Below the pieces are notes generated by a model. That model was not told where the DNA came from. It saw only the letters and a list, made by a program, of their open reading frames with translations, and ran no database searches. A DNA stretch of 64,000 nucleotides, from assembly GCA_020637805.1 (NCBI GenBank), contig JACKJU010000010.1, positions 1-64,000 on the forward strand, in the 5' to 3' direction. Numbering within the stretch: position 1 is the stretch's first letter; each line of letters opens with the position of its first letter. A program made the translations under genes and the position numbers. Below, piece by piece: positions 51,355-60,933 of this stretch. This stretch comes from Nitratireductor sp. (GTDB taxonomy: Bacteria; Pseudomonadota; Alphaproteobacteria; Rhizobiales; Rhizobiaceae).

Positions 51355-52152
51355 TCAGGAGCGGTGATAGAGGCGCCGCATTCGGGCAAAAAGGACACGC
51401 GTTTCGCCAAAGGCGCGCGTCGCGATCTCCTTGCGCTTCGTCCCGGCGGTAAAGGCGATCGCCTCACCAAACGCGACATCGACATCGAAGGCGCCGAGGC
51501 GCAGAAAGGAAAGCAGGTGCGGTGTCAGCCCGACATCCCCCGGCCAGGCGGCGAGGGGCTGGTGGTAGCGTCCAAGCGGCATGCCGTGCAGTGTGTTGTA
51601 GGCGATCGCCACAGGCTGCACGGACACCTTTTCGAGACCGGCCTGCTGTAGCGCCATCTGCGGTGCTGCAAACAATGCGCTCTTGAACGGCAGCAACCGG
51701 TGGCCGTTGCCGGTCGTGCCCTCCGCGAAGAGCACCATCACGTCGCCTTGAACGAGCCGCTCCGCAATCGTGTCGGCCTGGATGCCGGCATCGCGCCTGC
51801 GCTCGCGGTTGACGAATACCGTTCGCTGCAAGCGTGCCAGCCAGTTGATGCCGGGCCAGCTCTTCACCTCGTCCTTGGCGATGAAGCAAAGCTCGCCGAC
51901 GCTTCCAAGCACCATGATGTCCGACCAGGAAAGATGGTTAGAGATCAGCATCAGCGGACGGTGATTGTCCATCCTGCCGTGAACATGCACGCGAACGCCG
52001 ATCAGGCGCAGCGCCAACTGGTGCCACATTAGCGGCAGCCTGCGGGACTTGGCGGGAAAGGCGAAAATGAGGAAAATCTGGACCACCGCCATGGCAAGTG
52101 TTGCCGGAAGCAACACGGCAATCACCACGATCAATCTGATATTGGCGGCCAA
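51355..52152 (-). CDS. plsC: 1-acyl-sn-glycerol-3-phosphate acyltransferase
   Basis: A 265-residue membrane-anchored acyltransferase making phosphatidic acid, or an OlsA-type ornithine-lipid acyltransferase, which looks alike. Two N-terminal hydrophobic segments (about 6-32) are followed by the H-x4-D motif at H73-D78 (N-H-L-S-W-S-D), then the V-F-V-N-R-E-R and F-A-E-G-T-T-G acyl-acceptor motifs. It lies between rimI and miaB in the conserved cluster. A 94-bp dispersed repeat ends 34 bp upstream of its start. Confidence 0.88.
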   Translation of the reverse strand: MAANIRLIVVIAVLLPATLAMAVVQIFLIFAFPAKSRRLPLMWHQLALRLIGVRVHVHGRMDNHRPLMLISNHLSWSDIMVLGSVGELCFIAKDEVKSWPGINWLARLQRTVFVNRERRRDAGIQADTIAERLVQGDVMVLFAEGTTGNGHRLLPFKSALFAAPQMALQQAGLEKVSVQPVAIAYNTLHGMPLGRYHQPLAAWPGDVGLTPHLLSFLRLGAFDVDVAFGEAIAFTAGTKRKEIATRAFGETRVLFARMRRLYHRS

Positions 52153-52186
52153 GGACCAAATCCCCGTTCATTGCACAGGCGCAATG

Positions 52187-52280
52187 GCAATTTCGATTTT
52201 GACAGAATCGGCAAGATCGAAATGCGCAAATGAGTTCAGTTGCTTGCTGAAGCAAGCTGTTTGCACCAAAAGGTGAAACA
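52187..52280 (-). repeat. 94-bp dispersed intergenic repeat, copy B
   Basis: The reverse complement of this stretch matches 41097-41190 at about 83 of 94 positions with no gaps, including the terminal stem (CGAT...ATCG region near 52190-52220). It sits in the 237-bp gap between rimI and plsC and points toward plsC. The gap is larger than others in this gene series, so the element looks inserted. Confidence 0.75.
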
Positions 52281-52389
52281 GTCTTGTTAGAGCCTTTTCC
52301 TGCCAAAGGGAACTGCCGGGAGAAGTTGGTTGCTGCAAGCACAAGAGCCGGCACCGGATCCCGATCCGTATAGGCGCGCGCCTCGTCGC

Positions 52390-52905
52390 TCAATGAGAGC
52401 GTTTGAGATCCAGGCGAAGGATCAGCGCATTGGAGTGTGCGGCTGTTCCCCCATCGGGTACATTTGCGGGTGCCTGCTGGTAGTATCCCTTGCGTTCGCC
52501 GACCTGCCTGAAACCCAGCCCGGCATAGAGTGCCCGGGCAGGTTTGTTTGCCTCGTCGACTTCGAGGAATATTGCCTCGCACCGGTCCAACAGGCAGCGG
52601 CGGATCATTTCCGACATCAGGGCACTGGCGGCGCCACTTCGGCGTGCCTTTGGCGCGGTTGCAATCGTGATTACTTCCACCTCATCGGCGGCCATCCGGT
52701 AGATCATGAAACCGCAAACCTTGCCTGCCGGGCCAAGTGCGACGAGACCAGTCATGCCGCGCTGTCCCAGCATCGTCGCAAGGGTTCCGTCGCCCCAGGC
52801 ATCGCGAAACCCCGCTGCATGGATGGCGGCCGCATCGTTGAGATGCTGCCTTTCCAGACCAGTCACGGTGATTCTTTTCTTGCGCCTGAATGGCAGCCTG
52901 ATCAT
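52390..52905 (-). CDS. rimI: Ribosomal-protein-alanine N-acetyltransferase family protein
   Basis: A 171-residue GNAT acetyltransferase: I-T-I-A-T-A-P-K-A-R-R-S-G-A-A-S (acetyl-CoA pyrophosphate loop), then I-F-L-E-V-D-E-A-N-K-P-A-R-A-L-Y and G-L-G-F of the RimI type. The loop has S-G-A-A where most members have Q-x-x-G-x-G/A-x. It follows tsaB directly, the usual pairing. The ATG at 52905 is preferred; the frame continues upstream to 53286 but only through tsaB. Confidence 0.88.
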   Translation of the reverse strand: MIRLPFRRKKRITVTGLERQHLNDAAAIHAAGFRDAWGDGTLATMLGQRGMTGLVALGPAGKVCGFMIYRMAADEVEVITIATAPKARRSGAASALMSEMIRRCLLDRCEAIFLEVDEANKPARALYAGLGFRQVGERKGYYQQAPANVPDGGTAAHSNALILRLDLKRSH

Positions 52906-52921
52906 CTTTGCAAATCCGAAA

Positions 52922-53617
52922 TCACGCCCGCTGGACAGCAAAACCGCCCTGTGGTTTGGCATCGGGCTTGCGAAGATACAAGGGTTCGGGCCGCTCTGTC
53001 GTGGCTGTTCGCCCGGCAGCGATCCGAGCAATGGTTTCGAGGGAGGCGGTTTCGGCTTGGCCGGAAATAGTGGCTGCGCCGTCCGTTTCACCAATGGCGG
53101 CGGCGAGGTCGGTGGCCGCATTTCCTGCCAGAAACAGGTTTCCCGCGAGGTGGCTGACCCCGGAAGCGAGATCGTCCAGGCCGGAGACGAAGGGAACGCC
53201 CGCCGCCGCGAACGGCGTATCGATGGAGAAGAGCGCATAGACCTCGTCGCGTCCCGTTCGAAGGACAACGCCGGTTTCGGCATCATCGCCCGCTGTCTTG
53301 CGCAAGTCTTCCATCAGCGCGTCCAGTTCGCTCACACCGATAACCGGGATTCCAAGCCCAAGCCCGAAACCGCGTGCCGTTGCCACGCCGACACGTATGC
53401 CGGTGAAACTGCCCGGCCCTGTGCAAACTGCCACGCGGTCGAGGCCGGAATGCTCGACCCCTGCCTCCTTCATGACCCTCGAGATGATGTCCATCAGGCG
53501 CTCGGCATGACCCCTGCCTATGATCTCGTTGAAGATCGCAAGTGTCCGTCCGGCGTCCGCGTCATAGACGCAGGCTCCACAGGCATCGCCGCTGGTATCG
53601 ATAGCCAGAATTTTCAT
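52922..53617 (-). CDS. tsaB: tRNA threonylcarbamoyladenosine biosynthesis protein TsaB
   Basis: A 231-residue ASKHA-fold protein, a partner of TsaD in making t6A37 of ANN-decoding tRNAs. I-L-A-I-D-T-S-G-D-A-C near the start and C-T-G-P-G-S-F-T-G-I-R-V-G near 65-77 are diagnostic. The C-terminal P-L-Y-L-R-K-P-D-A segment is also family-typical. It precedes rimI by 16 bp on the same strand. Confidence 0.93.
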   Translation of the reverse strand: MKILAIDTSGDACGACVYDADAGRTLAIFNEIIGRGHAERLMDIISRVMKEAGVEHSGLDRVAVCTGPGSFTGIRVGVATARGFGLGLGIPVIGVSELDALMEDLRKTAGDDAETGVVLRTGRDEVYALFSIDTPFAAAGVPFVSGLDDLASGVSHLAGNLFLAGNAATDLAAAIGETDGAATISGQAETASLETIARIAAGRTATTERPEPLYLRKPDAKPQGGFAVQRA

Positions 53618-53725
53618 GGCCCAAGCTTTGATTAGGAAGGCGGGAAAGTCGATCTGGCCAATGGTCTAATCAACCATTTGACGATGGCCGGTTGGCCACG
53701 TGGCACCGGTCGCGAGTGCGGGCTA

Positions 53726-54298
53726 TCAGACCGCTTCGACTTCCTGAACCTCGGGGATGAAATGGCGAAGCAGGTTCTGGATACCGTGCTTGAGCGTTGC
53801 CGTGGAAGACGGGCACCCGGCGCATGCGCCCTTCATGTGCAGGTAAACGGTACCCTCGCGGAATCCACGGAAGGTTATGTCGCCGCCATCCTGTGCCACT
53901 GCAGGCCTCACCCGGGTTTCAAGGAGTTCCTTGATCGTGCTGACGATCTGTTCGTCACCCTTCTCGAAGAACTCGTCGGAGCTGTCAACAGGAGCGCCGG
54001 TCTTGGCCATGACCGGCTGCCCGGACATGAAGTGTTCCATGATCGCGCCCAGAACCGCCGGTTTCAGATGCGGCCAGTCGAAACCCTCGGCATCACGCTC
54101 GTCCTTGGTGATGGTAATGAAGTCATGGCCGAAGAATACGCCGGAAACGCCCGGAATTTCGAACAGGCGCTGAGCCAGCGGCGAATCGCCTGCCTCATCC
54201 GGCCCGCGAAAATCCGCCGATCCGGAGTCGAGTACGACCTGTCCGGGCAGGAACTTCAGGGTTGCCGGGTTCGGAGTGGCTTCGGTCTGGATGAACAT
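53726..54298 (-). CDS. nfuA: NfuA-type Fe-S cluster scaffold/carrier (NifU-like)
   Basis: A 190-residue two-domain protein. The N-terminal Nfu-N domain starts M-F-I-Q-T-E-A-T-P-N-P-A-T-L-K-F. The C-terminal NifU-like domain carries the C-A-G-C motif (C159, C162) that binds a [4Fe-4S] cluster between two subunits. It delivers clusters to target enzymes such as MiaB-type radical-SAM proteins. It lies 126 bp after trpS in the glnD-murJ-trpS-nfuA series. Confidence 0.93.
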   Translation of the reverse strand: MFIQTEATPNPATLKFLPGQVVLDSGSADFRGPDEAGDSPLAQRLFEIPGVSGVFFGHDFITITKDERDAEGFDWPHLKPAVLGAIMEHFMSGQPVMAKTGAPVDSSDEFFEKGDEQIVSTIKELLETRVRPAVAQDGGDITFRGFREGTVYLHMKGACAGCPSSTATLKHGIQNLLRHFIPEVQEVEAV

Positions 54299-54424
54299 GT
54301 TTTTCTCCGGCTGGTCGGGGCCAGGCTGATCTTGGAATTTGGAAACGTTCTAGACCGCTATTTGGGTCCCGGCAAGGCGAATGACAAGAACCTGACCGCG
54401 AATGGGCTCGATACGGCCGGCAAA

Positions 54425-55471
54425 TCAGCCAAGGAAGCCGACGATGGCCTTCACCTCTTTCATCGTTTCTTCCGCTATGGCGCGGGCCCGGTCGGCACCG
54501 TCCTTCAACACGGCATCCACATGGGCCGGGTCGTCGAGAAGACGGCGCATCTCGCTGTTGATCGGTGCCAGGTGATCGACCGCCAGATCGGCCAGCGCGG
54601 GTTTGAAGACCGAAAACTCCTTGCCGGCGAATTCGGTGACCACTTCAGCCCGCGTCTTTCCGGACAGGGCAGCATAGATGCCGACGAGATTTTCCGCCTC
54701 GGGACGCTCCTTGAGGCCATCAGGAGTTTCGGGAAGCGGTGCGGGATCTGTCTTTGCCTTGCGGATCTTTTTCGCAATGGCGTCGGCATCATCCGTCAGG
54801 TTGATGCGCGAGAGATCGGAAGGGTCGGATTTTGACATCTTCTTCGATCCGTCCCGCAGGGACATGATACGCGTGGCCGGGCCTTCGATGATCGGCTCGG
54901 TGATGGGGAAATAGCCCTCGCCATGACCGTTTGCCGCGATGCTTGCCGCAAAGTCGTTGTTGAACTTGGCGGCGATGTCACGGGTCAACTCAAGATGCTG
55001 CTTCTGGTCGTCGCCGACCGGAACATGGGTCGCCCGGTAGAGCAGAATGTCCGCCGCCATCAGTGTCGGATAGGCAAACAGGCCAACGGACGCATTCTCG
55101 CGGTCCTTTCCCGCCTTTTCCTTGAACTGGGTCATGCGGTTCAGCCAGCCCATGCGCGCAACGCAGTTGAACAGCCATGCGAGTTCCGCGTGGCCGGAAA
55201 CCTGGCTCTGGTTGAACACGATGTTCTTTACCGGATCGATTCCCGAGGCAAGGTAGGCGGCAGTGACTTCCCTTGTGTGACCGGCGAGTTTCTCGGGTCC
55301 GCCCCAGACCGGAAAGGGCTGTGTGATCGCATGCAGGTCGACGACGCAATAGATGCACTCATGCGATTCCTGCATGGTGACGAATTTGCGGATTGCGCCA
55401 AGATAATTGCCGAGATGCAGGTTCCCGGTAGGCTGCACGCCTGAGAAGACGCGGTTGGAAGGCTGTCCCAT
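54425..55471 (-). CDS. trpS: Tryptophanyl-tRNA synthetase
   Basis: A 348-residue class Ic synthetase. The HIGH-like motif is T-G-N-L-H-L-G-N-Y-L-G (about 15-25) and the second signature is K-K-M-S-K-S (about 210-215). The ATG at 55471 has AAGGGAA upstream; a start 21 bp earlier is possible. It follows murJ by 111 bp on the same strand. Confidence 0.95.
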   Translation of the reverse strand: MGQPSNRVFSGVQPTGNLHLGNYLGAIRKFVTMQESHECIYCVVDLHAITQPFPVWGGPEKLAGHTREVTAAYLASGIDPVKNIVFNQSQVSGHAELAWLFNCVARMGWLNRMTQFKEKAGKDRENASVGLFAYPTLMAADILLYRATHVPVGDDQKQHLELTRDIAAKFNNDFAASIAANGHGEGYFPITEPIIEGPATRIMSLRDGSKKMSKSDPSDLSRINLTDDADAIAKKIRKAKTDPAPLPETPDGLKERPEAENLVGIYAALSGKTRAEVVTEFAGKEFSVFKPALADLAVDHLAPINSEMRRLLDDPAHVDAVLKDGADRARAIAEETMKEVKAIVGFLG

Positions 55472-55582
55472 AGTAATTCCCTTCAGGGGCACTGGTTGCG
55501 GCGGGTTGGACTGCGCCGAACTTTGTCACGGATCGAGGCGGGGATTATCGAAGGCGGTTGCGAATCGCAAGGGCCGGGACCG

Positions 55583-57160
55583 TCAGGTGGCGGAATTTTT
55601 GCGCGGACGGCGCAAAAGCCGCAGCAATTGCTGGCCGGGTATGGCCCCGGTCCCGATCGTTATGGCGAAATAGACCAGCATGGCCACCAGGATCAGTGCG
55701 AGGACAGAAAAAATACGGATGCCCAGTGCGTCGTGCAGCAGCATTTCGGAGAATATGCCCTGGCCGGCCCACAGGACGAGGCCAACAAGCAGGCTTGTGG
55801 CAACAATGATTCCGCTGTTGCGGATGGTGGCCGCGTCGAGCTGCAGAAGCCCCTGGCGCCACAGCGCACCACCAAGCAGAACGACATTCAGCCATCCTGC
55901 CGCGCTGGTCGCAATCGCCAGCCCTGCCACGCCGTAGACAGGAAACAGAAGGAGGGCCAGCGTGACGTTGACGATGGCATTTGCTCCCGAGAACCACATC
56001 GGGGTCTTCATGTCCTCGCGTGCGTAATAGGCCGGCTGGAAGATCTTGATCAGAACAAAGGCCGGAAGCCCGACGGCAAACCACGCCAGCACGGAGGCGG
56101 TAATTTCCGTGAGGTCACGGGTGAAGGCACCACGTTCGTAGAGAAGCGCGATCAGTGGAACCGGTATTGTGAAGAGACCGACCGCAGCCGGAAGTGTCAG
56201 GCCCAGACCGAATTCGATCGAGCGGTTCTGCAGCTTGGTGGCTTCGCCCGTATCGCCTGCGGCAAGGGCGCGGGTAAGTTCGGGAAGAAGCACCACGCCG
56301 ATGGAAATCGCGATCACGCCGAGCGGCAGCTGCATCAGCCTGTCGGCATAGTTCATGATTGCGATTGCGCCATCCTGGCCCGAGGCGATGATCTGGCCGA
56401 CAAGCAGGTTGACCTGGGTTATCCCGGCAGCGATCGCCGTTGGTATGGCGAGCGTGACGAGGCGCCTTACCGGCCGCGATATGGAAGGCCGGCGAAGCGA
56501 CAGGGGGAACCCCTCCTTCAGGATGCCGTAGACCAGCATCGACACCTGCAGCAGGCCGGACAGAAAGACGCCCCAGGCCATGGATATTCCCAGTGTCCGG
56601 TCGGATGCGCCAAGATACCAGGCACCTGTGAGCACGACGATGAACACCACGTTCATGATGACCGGTGCCAGTGCGGCCAGGAAATAGCGCCTGAACGAGT
56701 TCAGTATTCCCGAGAACATGGCGACCAGGGACATGGCTGTCAGGAACGGGAACATGATCCGCGTCAGTTCCACCGTCAGCGCAAACTTTGCCGGATCGTC
56801 GGCGAATTTCGGGGCGATGATCGTGCCCACAAGTACCGGCATGAACAGCATGGCTACGGCGGAGATGAGCAACAGAACCACCAGAAGCGCTGCGAGCACC
56901 TCCTCGGCGAACCTGCGCGCTCCGTCGGTGCCCTTGGCCTCCAGTTCCTTGGCAAAGAGCGGTACGAAGGCAGTGTTGAAAGCGCCCTCGGCAAACAACC
57001 GCCGGAACAGGTTGGGGAAGCGAAATGCCGCGTAGAAGGCGTCCGCCACCGGTCCCGCACCAAGAAATCCGGCAATCAGCGCCTCGCGCACAAACCCGAG
57101 CACGCGGCTGGCCATGGTGGCGGAGCCCACCGAGAAAAACTTGCCGACAAGTCCTGCCAT
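55583..57160 (-). CDS. murJ: Lipid II flippase MurJ (MviN)
   Basis: The 525-residue polytopic protein of the MOP superfamily has about fourteen hydrophobic helices. It begins with K-F-F-S-V-G-S-A-T-M-A-S-R-V-L-G-F-V-R (two parts), and the conserved A-D-A-F-Y-A-A-F-R-F-P-N-L-F-R-R segment near residues 39-54 is intact. The central-cavity arginines found in MurJ are visible in these parts. It moves lipid II across the membrane for peptidoglycan synthesis. The ATG at 57160 follows GGGGAAAATCC. It starts 45 bp after glnD. Confidence 0.94.
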   Translation of the reverse strand: MAGLVGKFFSVGSATMASRVLGFVREALIAGFLGAGPVADAFYAAFRFPNLFRRLFAEGAFNTAFVPLFAKELEAKGTDGARRFAEEVLAALLVVLLLISAVAMLFMPVLVGTIIAPKFADDPAKFALTVELTRIMFPFLTAMSLVAMFSGILNSFRRYFLAALAPVIMNVVFIVVLTGAWYLGASDRTLGISMAWGVFLSGLLQVSMLVYGILKEGFPLSLRRPSISRPVRRLVTLAIPTAIAAGITQVNLLVGQIIASGQDGAIAIMNYADRLMQLPLGVIAISIGVVLLPELTRALAAGDTGEATKLQNRSIEFGLGLTLPAAVGLFTIPVPLIALLYERGAFTRDLTEITASVLAWFAVGLPAFVLIKIFQPAYYAREDMKTPMWFSGANAIVNVTLALLLFPVYGVAGLAIATSAAGWLNVVLLGGALWRQGLLQLDAATIRNSGIIVATSLLVGLVLWAGQGIFSEMLLHDALGIRIFSVLALILVAMLVYFAITIGTGAIPGQQLLRLLRRPRKNSAT

Positions 57161-57204
57161 CTTGGATTTTCCCCTGCCCGCCGGTCCCGGGGGCATAAAC
57201 GGAT

Positions 57205-59997
57205 TCAGGCTGCCGGTGCTGCCTGTCTCGCCTGCCCGGCACTCAAATCCAGAATCGATATCAGCGTTGATACGATCTTCTGCTGGCGGCTTTCCAGCAT
57301 GATCTTGGCGCCAATGAGATCGGTGACATAGAAGCTGTCGACAACCTTCTCGCCGAAGGTCGCGATCTGCGCCGAAGCGATGTTGAGGTTGAGGTCAGCC
57401 AGTGCGCCGGTCAGTTCGGAAAGAATGCCCGGCCTGTCCAGCCCCTCCACCTCGACGACGGTGAACCGGTTCGAGAGGCCGTTGTTGATCGTTACCTTCG
57501 GCGTGATCCGGAAGGCAACGGCGGAACGCTTCATCCTTCCCTCGGATCGCTTCATGATCTGCGGCAGCATGGTCTTGCCGGTCAATGCGTCACGAATGGT
57601 GTTCGATACCTGCCCGGCGCGGCGTAGTTCGTCGCGTTCGTCGGCATAGGCACGGGTAATGAAGATCGAATCGAATGCACGCCCGTCCGTGAGCGTATTG
57701 ATCTTGGCCTCGACAATATTGGCTCCGGCAGCCGAGCACGCACCCGTTACAATGGCAAGCAAGCGCGGATGGTCCGGCGAAAGCACGGTTATTTCCGTGA
57801 TTTCCTCGAACTCCAGCGTGTGTACCCCTGTCTTGAGTTTTTCGCCCTCGGACAGCGCCTGGCGCAGGAACTGCATGTGGCGCACCTGGTCTTCCGGCGG
57901 GGTCGAGAGATAGTAATTGGGATAGGGCAGGGCGAGGATCTTTTCCATTTCGCGCTTCGGCCAGTCGCCGAACTGCTCGCGCAATGCCGTCTTCGCCGCT
58001 TCGGTACGTGTCTTTGCCGCCTTGGCCGAGAAACCGCCGGTCAGCAACAGCTCGGTTTCGTAGTAGAGCGTGCGAAGAAGCTGCCCCTTCCATCCGTTCC
58101 AGACACCGGGGCCTACCGCCCTGATATCGCAGACGGTCAGGATCAGGAGATAGCGCATGCGCTCGACGCTTTGCACCACATGTGCGAAATCCTGGATGGT
58201 CTTGTGGTCAGACAGGTCCCGGGATTGCGCCATCTGGCTCATGGTCAGGTGTTCCTCCACCAGCCATGAGACCAGATTGGTCTGGTCCGGCGTGAGGCCC
58301 AGCAAGGGTCCCAGCTGACGGGCTATGCGGGCACCCGCAATGGAGTGGTCTTCCTTGCGGCCCTTGGCGATGTCGTGGATCAGAACCGCCAGGTAAAGCA
58401 CCTCCCGGTCCTTGATGTCGGGCAGCACCCGTGCGGAGAGCGGATGATCCTCGGCAAGCCGCCCCGATTCGATATCCGACAGCACGCCGACGGTGCGGAT
58501 AAGGTGCTCGTCCACCGTGTAGTGATGATACATGTTGAACTGCATCATCGCGACGATCTTGCCGAATGCCGGAATGAATCTACCCAGCACACCCGTCTCG
58601 TTCATCTTGCGCAGCAGGATTTCCGGCCTGTTTCGCGAGGTGAGGATCGACATGAAGAGGCGCCCGGCCTCCTCGTTGCGGCGCAGGTCCCTGTCGATCA
58701 GCTTGAGCGATTTGCGGGCCAGATAGGCCGCATCGGGATGCAGGTCGAGATCGTTGTCGTCGGCAAGCTTGAACATCCGGATCAGGTTGACCGGATCGCG
58801 TTCGAAGACGGTCTCGTCGGCGATGTTGAGACGACCGTTGCTGTTGATGAAATCCAGCGATCCGGCGATCTTCTTGCGCGGAAAGCGAATCGACCGGATC
58901 AACCCGTTGATGCCCGTGACCGACTTGGCGTGTTCTTCCTCAAGCTTGGCGCAAACGATCAGCGTCAGGTCGCCGACATCCTTGGCGACAAGAAAATAGT
59001 GCTTCATGAAGCGCTCGACGTCGAGCAAACCGCCATGGCTGACATATTTCAGCCGTGCCGCCATTTCGCGCTGAAGGTCAAAGGAAAGCCGCTCTTCCGC
59101 TTTTCCGGTCAGGAAATGCATGTGGCAGCGGACCGTCCACAGGAACTTCTCCGCGCGGCGGAATATCTTGAATTCATCGGCAGTGAACAGCCCTGCCTCG
59201 ACAAGATCACGCTGCAGCCTCACATGGTAGTAGTACTTCCCAATCCAGTAGAGCGTGTGGAGGTCGCGCAGGCCACCCTTGCCGTCCTTGATGTTGGGTT
59301 CGACCAGATATCGCGATTCGCCGGATTTCTTGTGCCGGTCGTCGCGTTCCTTGAGCTTCGCCTCGATGAATTCGGCAGTGGTTCTGCGCACTACCTCCTT
59401 GTCGAAGCGCTCTTCCATCTCCTCCAGCAGGGCCTCGTCGCCATCGATGAAGCGTGCTTCGAGAATGGAGGTGCGGATGGTCATGTCCTGCTTGGAAAGC
59501 CGGACGCACTCATCGCCATTGCGGGTCGCATGGCCGACCTTGAAACCCATGTCCCACAGGAAATAGAGGATGTACTCGATTACCTGTTCGCCCCAAGCGG
59601 TCTGCTTGTAGGGCAGCAGGAAGAGAAGGTCGATGTCGGAACCCGGAGCAAGCGTTCCGCGCCCGTATCCGCCGACGGCGGAAATGGCGATTCGCTCGCC
59701 CTTGGAACGGTTTTCGCTGGGATAGACCTTTTCGGCTGCAAAATGAAAGATCGCGCGAATCAGTGTGTCCTGAAGCGCCGAAAGCCGTTTCGCGCATCGG
59801 GTGCCGTCCCCGTCCTTGAAAAGCAGTTCCTCGGCGCGCTCCAGCTTCTCGCGATAGACAGACTTCATCATCGCCAGCAGATCGGCTCTCAGCTTTGGAG
59901 AATCCGGCGTCAATCCGCTGGAAGCCAATAGATCGGCTATCTGGCGTTGAAGGTCTGCTTCGGGGAGAAGGGGCTTTGGCGTAATGGCGGATTTCAT
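57205..59997 (-). CDS. glnD: Bifunctional PII uridylyltransferase/uridylyl-removing enzyme
   Basis: A 930-residue nitrogen sensor that uridylylates PII proteins under nitrogen limitation and removes the group when glutamine is high. Domains in order: nucleotidyltransferase with G-G-Y-G-R-G-T-L-A-P-G-S-D-I-D (about 88-102), GlnD-UTase helical region, HD domain with L-I-H-D-I-A-K-G (about 530) for de-uridylylation, and two C-terminal ACT domains (V-L-S-P-D-H-P-R-L and V-E-V-E-G-L-D-R-P-G-I-L) for glutamine. No good ribosome site precedes the ATG at 59997; a TTG at 60033 is an alternative. Confidence 0.95.
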   Translation of the reverse strand: MKSAITPKPLLPEADLQRQIADLLASSGLTPDSPKLRADLLAMMKSVYREKLERAEELLFKDGDGTRCAKRLSALQDTLIRAIFHFAAEKVYPSENRSKGERIAISAVGGYGRGTLAPGSDIDLLFLLPYKQTAWGEQVIEYILYFLWDMGFKVGHATRNGDECVRLSKQDMTIRTSILEARFIDGDEALLEEMEERFDKEVVRRTTAEFIEAKLKERDDRHKKSGESRYLVEPNIKDGKGGLRDLHTLYWIGKYYYHVRLQRDLVEAGLFTADEFKIFRRAEKFLWTVRCHMHFLTGKAEERLSFDLQREMAARLKYVSHGGLLDVERFMKHYFLVAKDVGDLTLIVCAKLEEEHAKSVTGINGLIRSIRFPRKKIAGSLDFINSNGRLNIADETVFERDPVNLIRMFKLADDNDLDLHPDAAYLARKSLKLIDRDLRRNEEAGRLFMSILTSRNRPEILLRKMNETGVLGRFIPAFGKIVAMMQFNMYHHYTVDEHLIRTVGVLSDIESGRLAEDHPLSARVLPDIKDREVLYLAVLIHDIAKGRKEDHSIAGARIARQLGPLLGLTPDQTNLVSWLVEEHLTMSQMAQSRDLSDHKTIQDFAHVVQSVERMRYLLILTVCDIRAVGPGVWNGWKGQLLRTLYYETELLLTGGFSAKAAKTRTEAAKTALREQFGDWPKREMEKILALPYPNYYLSTPPEDQVRHMQFLRQALSEGEKLKTGVHTLEFEEITEITVLSPDHPRLLAIVTGACSAAGANIVEAKINTLTDGRAFDSIFITRAYADERDELRRAGQVSNTIRDALTGKTMLPQIMKRSEGRMKRSAVAFRITPKVTINNGLSNRFTVVEVEGLDRPGILSELTGALADLNLNIASAQIATFGEKVVDSFYVTDLIGAKIMLESRQQKIVSTLISILDLSAGQARQAAPAA

Positions 59998-60076
59998 GGC
60001 GTGCAATATGCTTGCGTCGCGCTCATGGCGCAACCGTCACCTTGCGCGCTCGTAAAATCGCGCCACCGGGAACCGG

Positions 60077-60760
60077 TCAGCCTTCAGCCTGTCCGGCCTC
60101 GGCGTTCCCTTCGGGCTTCGGTGCCTCCTTGGGCCCACCCTTGGCAACACCGACCATCGCCGGACGCAGGCAGCGCTCGCCGATGACAAAGCCTTCCTGC
60201 ACGACTTCAAGAACCGTGTTGTTGGGAACTTCCGGATTGGGCACCTCGAACATCGCCTGATGCAGGTTGGGGTCGAACTTCTCGCCCTTCGGCGAAATTT
60301 TCTTCACGCCGTGTTTTTCGAGGGCGTTGAGCATTGCACGCTCGGTCATCTCCACGCCTTCGACCAGAGCCTTGAGACCCGGATCAGCTTCTGCGGCTCC
60401 ATCTGGAACGGCTGCCAGCGCGCGGCGCAGATTGTCGGAGACCTCGAGCATGTCGCGGGCAAACCCGGCAATGGAGAAGGTGCGGGCATCGTGAACATCC
60501 CTCGCGGTGCGCTTGCGAAGGTTGTCCATCTCGGCGACGAGGCGAAGTGCCTTGTCGTTTGCCTCGTTCTTCTCGGCTTCCATCTTGTCGAGTTCAGCGG
60601 AAAGAAAGGCCACCGGGTCGGAGAAGCCTTCCCTGCGGTCACCGGCCTCTGCAGCCAGAGCGGCCTCATGGGCGGCCTGGGCCGCTGCAGCTTCGGCCTG
60701 ACGTTTTGCTGCCAGATCGGCAGCTTCGCCATTATTGTCGTTCTGCTTGTCGTCGGTCAT
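60077..60760 (-). CDS. grpE: Nucleotide exchange factor GrpE
   Basis: A 227-residue DnaK co-chaperone. An Ala/Gln-rich acidic N-terminus leads into the long dimer helix (A-E-L-D-K-M-E-A-E-K-N-E and R-L-V-A-E-M-D-N-L-R-K-R-T) and the beta-wing domain ending with the signature V-V-Q-E-G-F-V-I-G-E-R-C-L-R-P-A-M-V. The ATG at 60760 has GTGAAG upstream. It lies downstream of hrcA on the same strand, 173 bp away. Confidence 0.94.
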   Translation of the reverse strand: MTDDKQNDNNGEAADLAAKRQAEAAAAQAAHEAALAAEAGDRREGFSDPVAFLSAELDKMEAEKNEANDKALRLVAEMDNLRKRTARDVHDARTFSIAGFARDMLEVSDNLRRALAAVPDGAAEADPGLKALVEGVEMTERAMLNALEKHGVKKISPKGEKFDPNLHQAMFEVPNPEVPNNTVLEVVQEGFVIGERCLRPAMVGVAKGGPKEAPKPEGNAEAGQAEG

Positions 60761-60933
60761 TGCTTCACCATGTAACGGCGGAACCGTTGCTTGCGTGAGC
60801 ACCGGCAGCTTCGCCTTGTTCTGGATTCAGTTTCGCGCCCGATATCAGGATTCGGGGCCAAAAAATCAACCCCCGAAGGCGAAGTCTTGAGGCCAAGTTG
60901 CGCCCGGGCAACGCAATTGGATGAGCTTGAGAG

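Noticed and set aside
55496..57331. A 611-codon plus-strand open frame
   Set aside because: It is the antisense shadow of murJ in high-GC DNA. The encoded sequence is low-complexity, rich in Arg, Gly, His and Gln, and matches no family.
58345..59931. A 528-codon plus-strand open frame
   Set aside because: It lies entirely opposite glnD, whose domains are complete; the frame has no recognisable domain or ribosome site.
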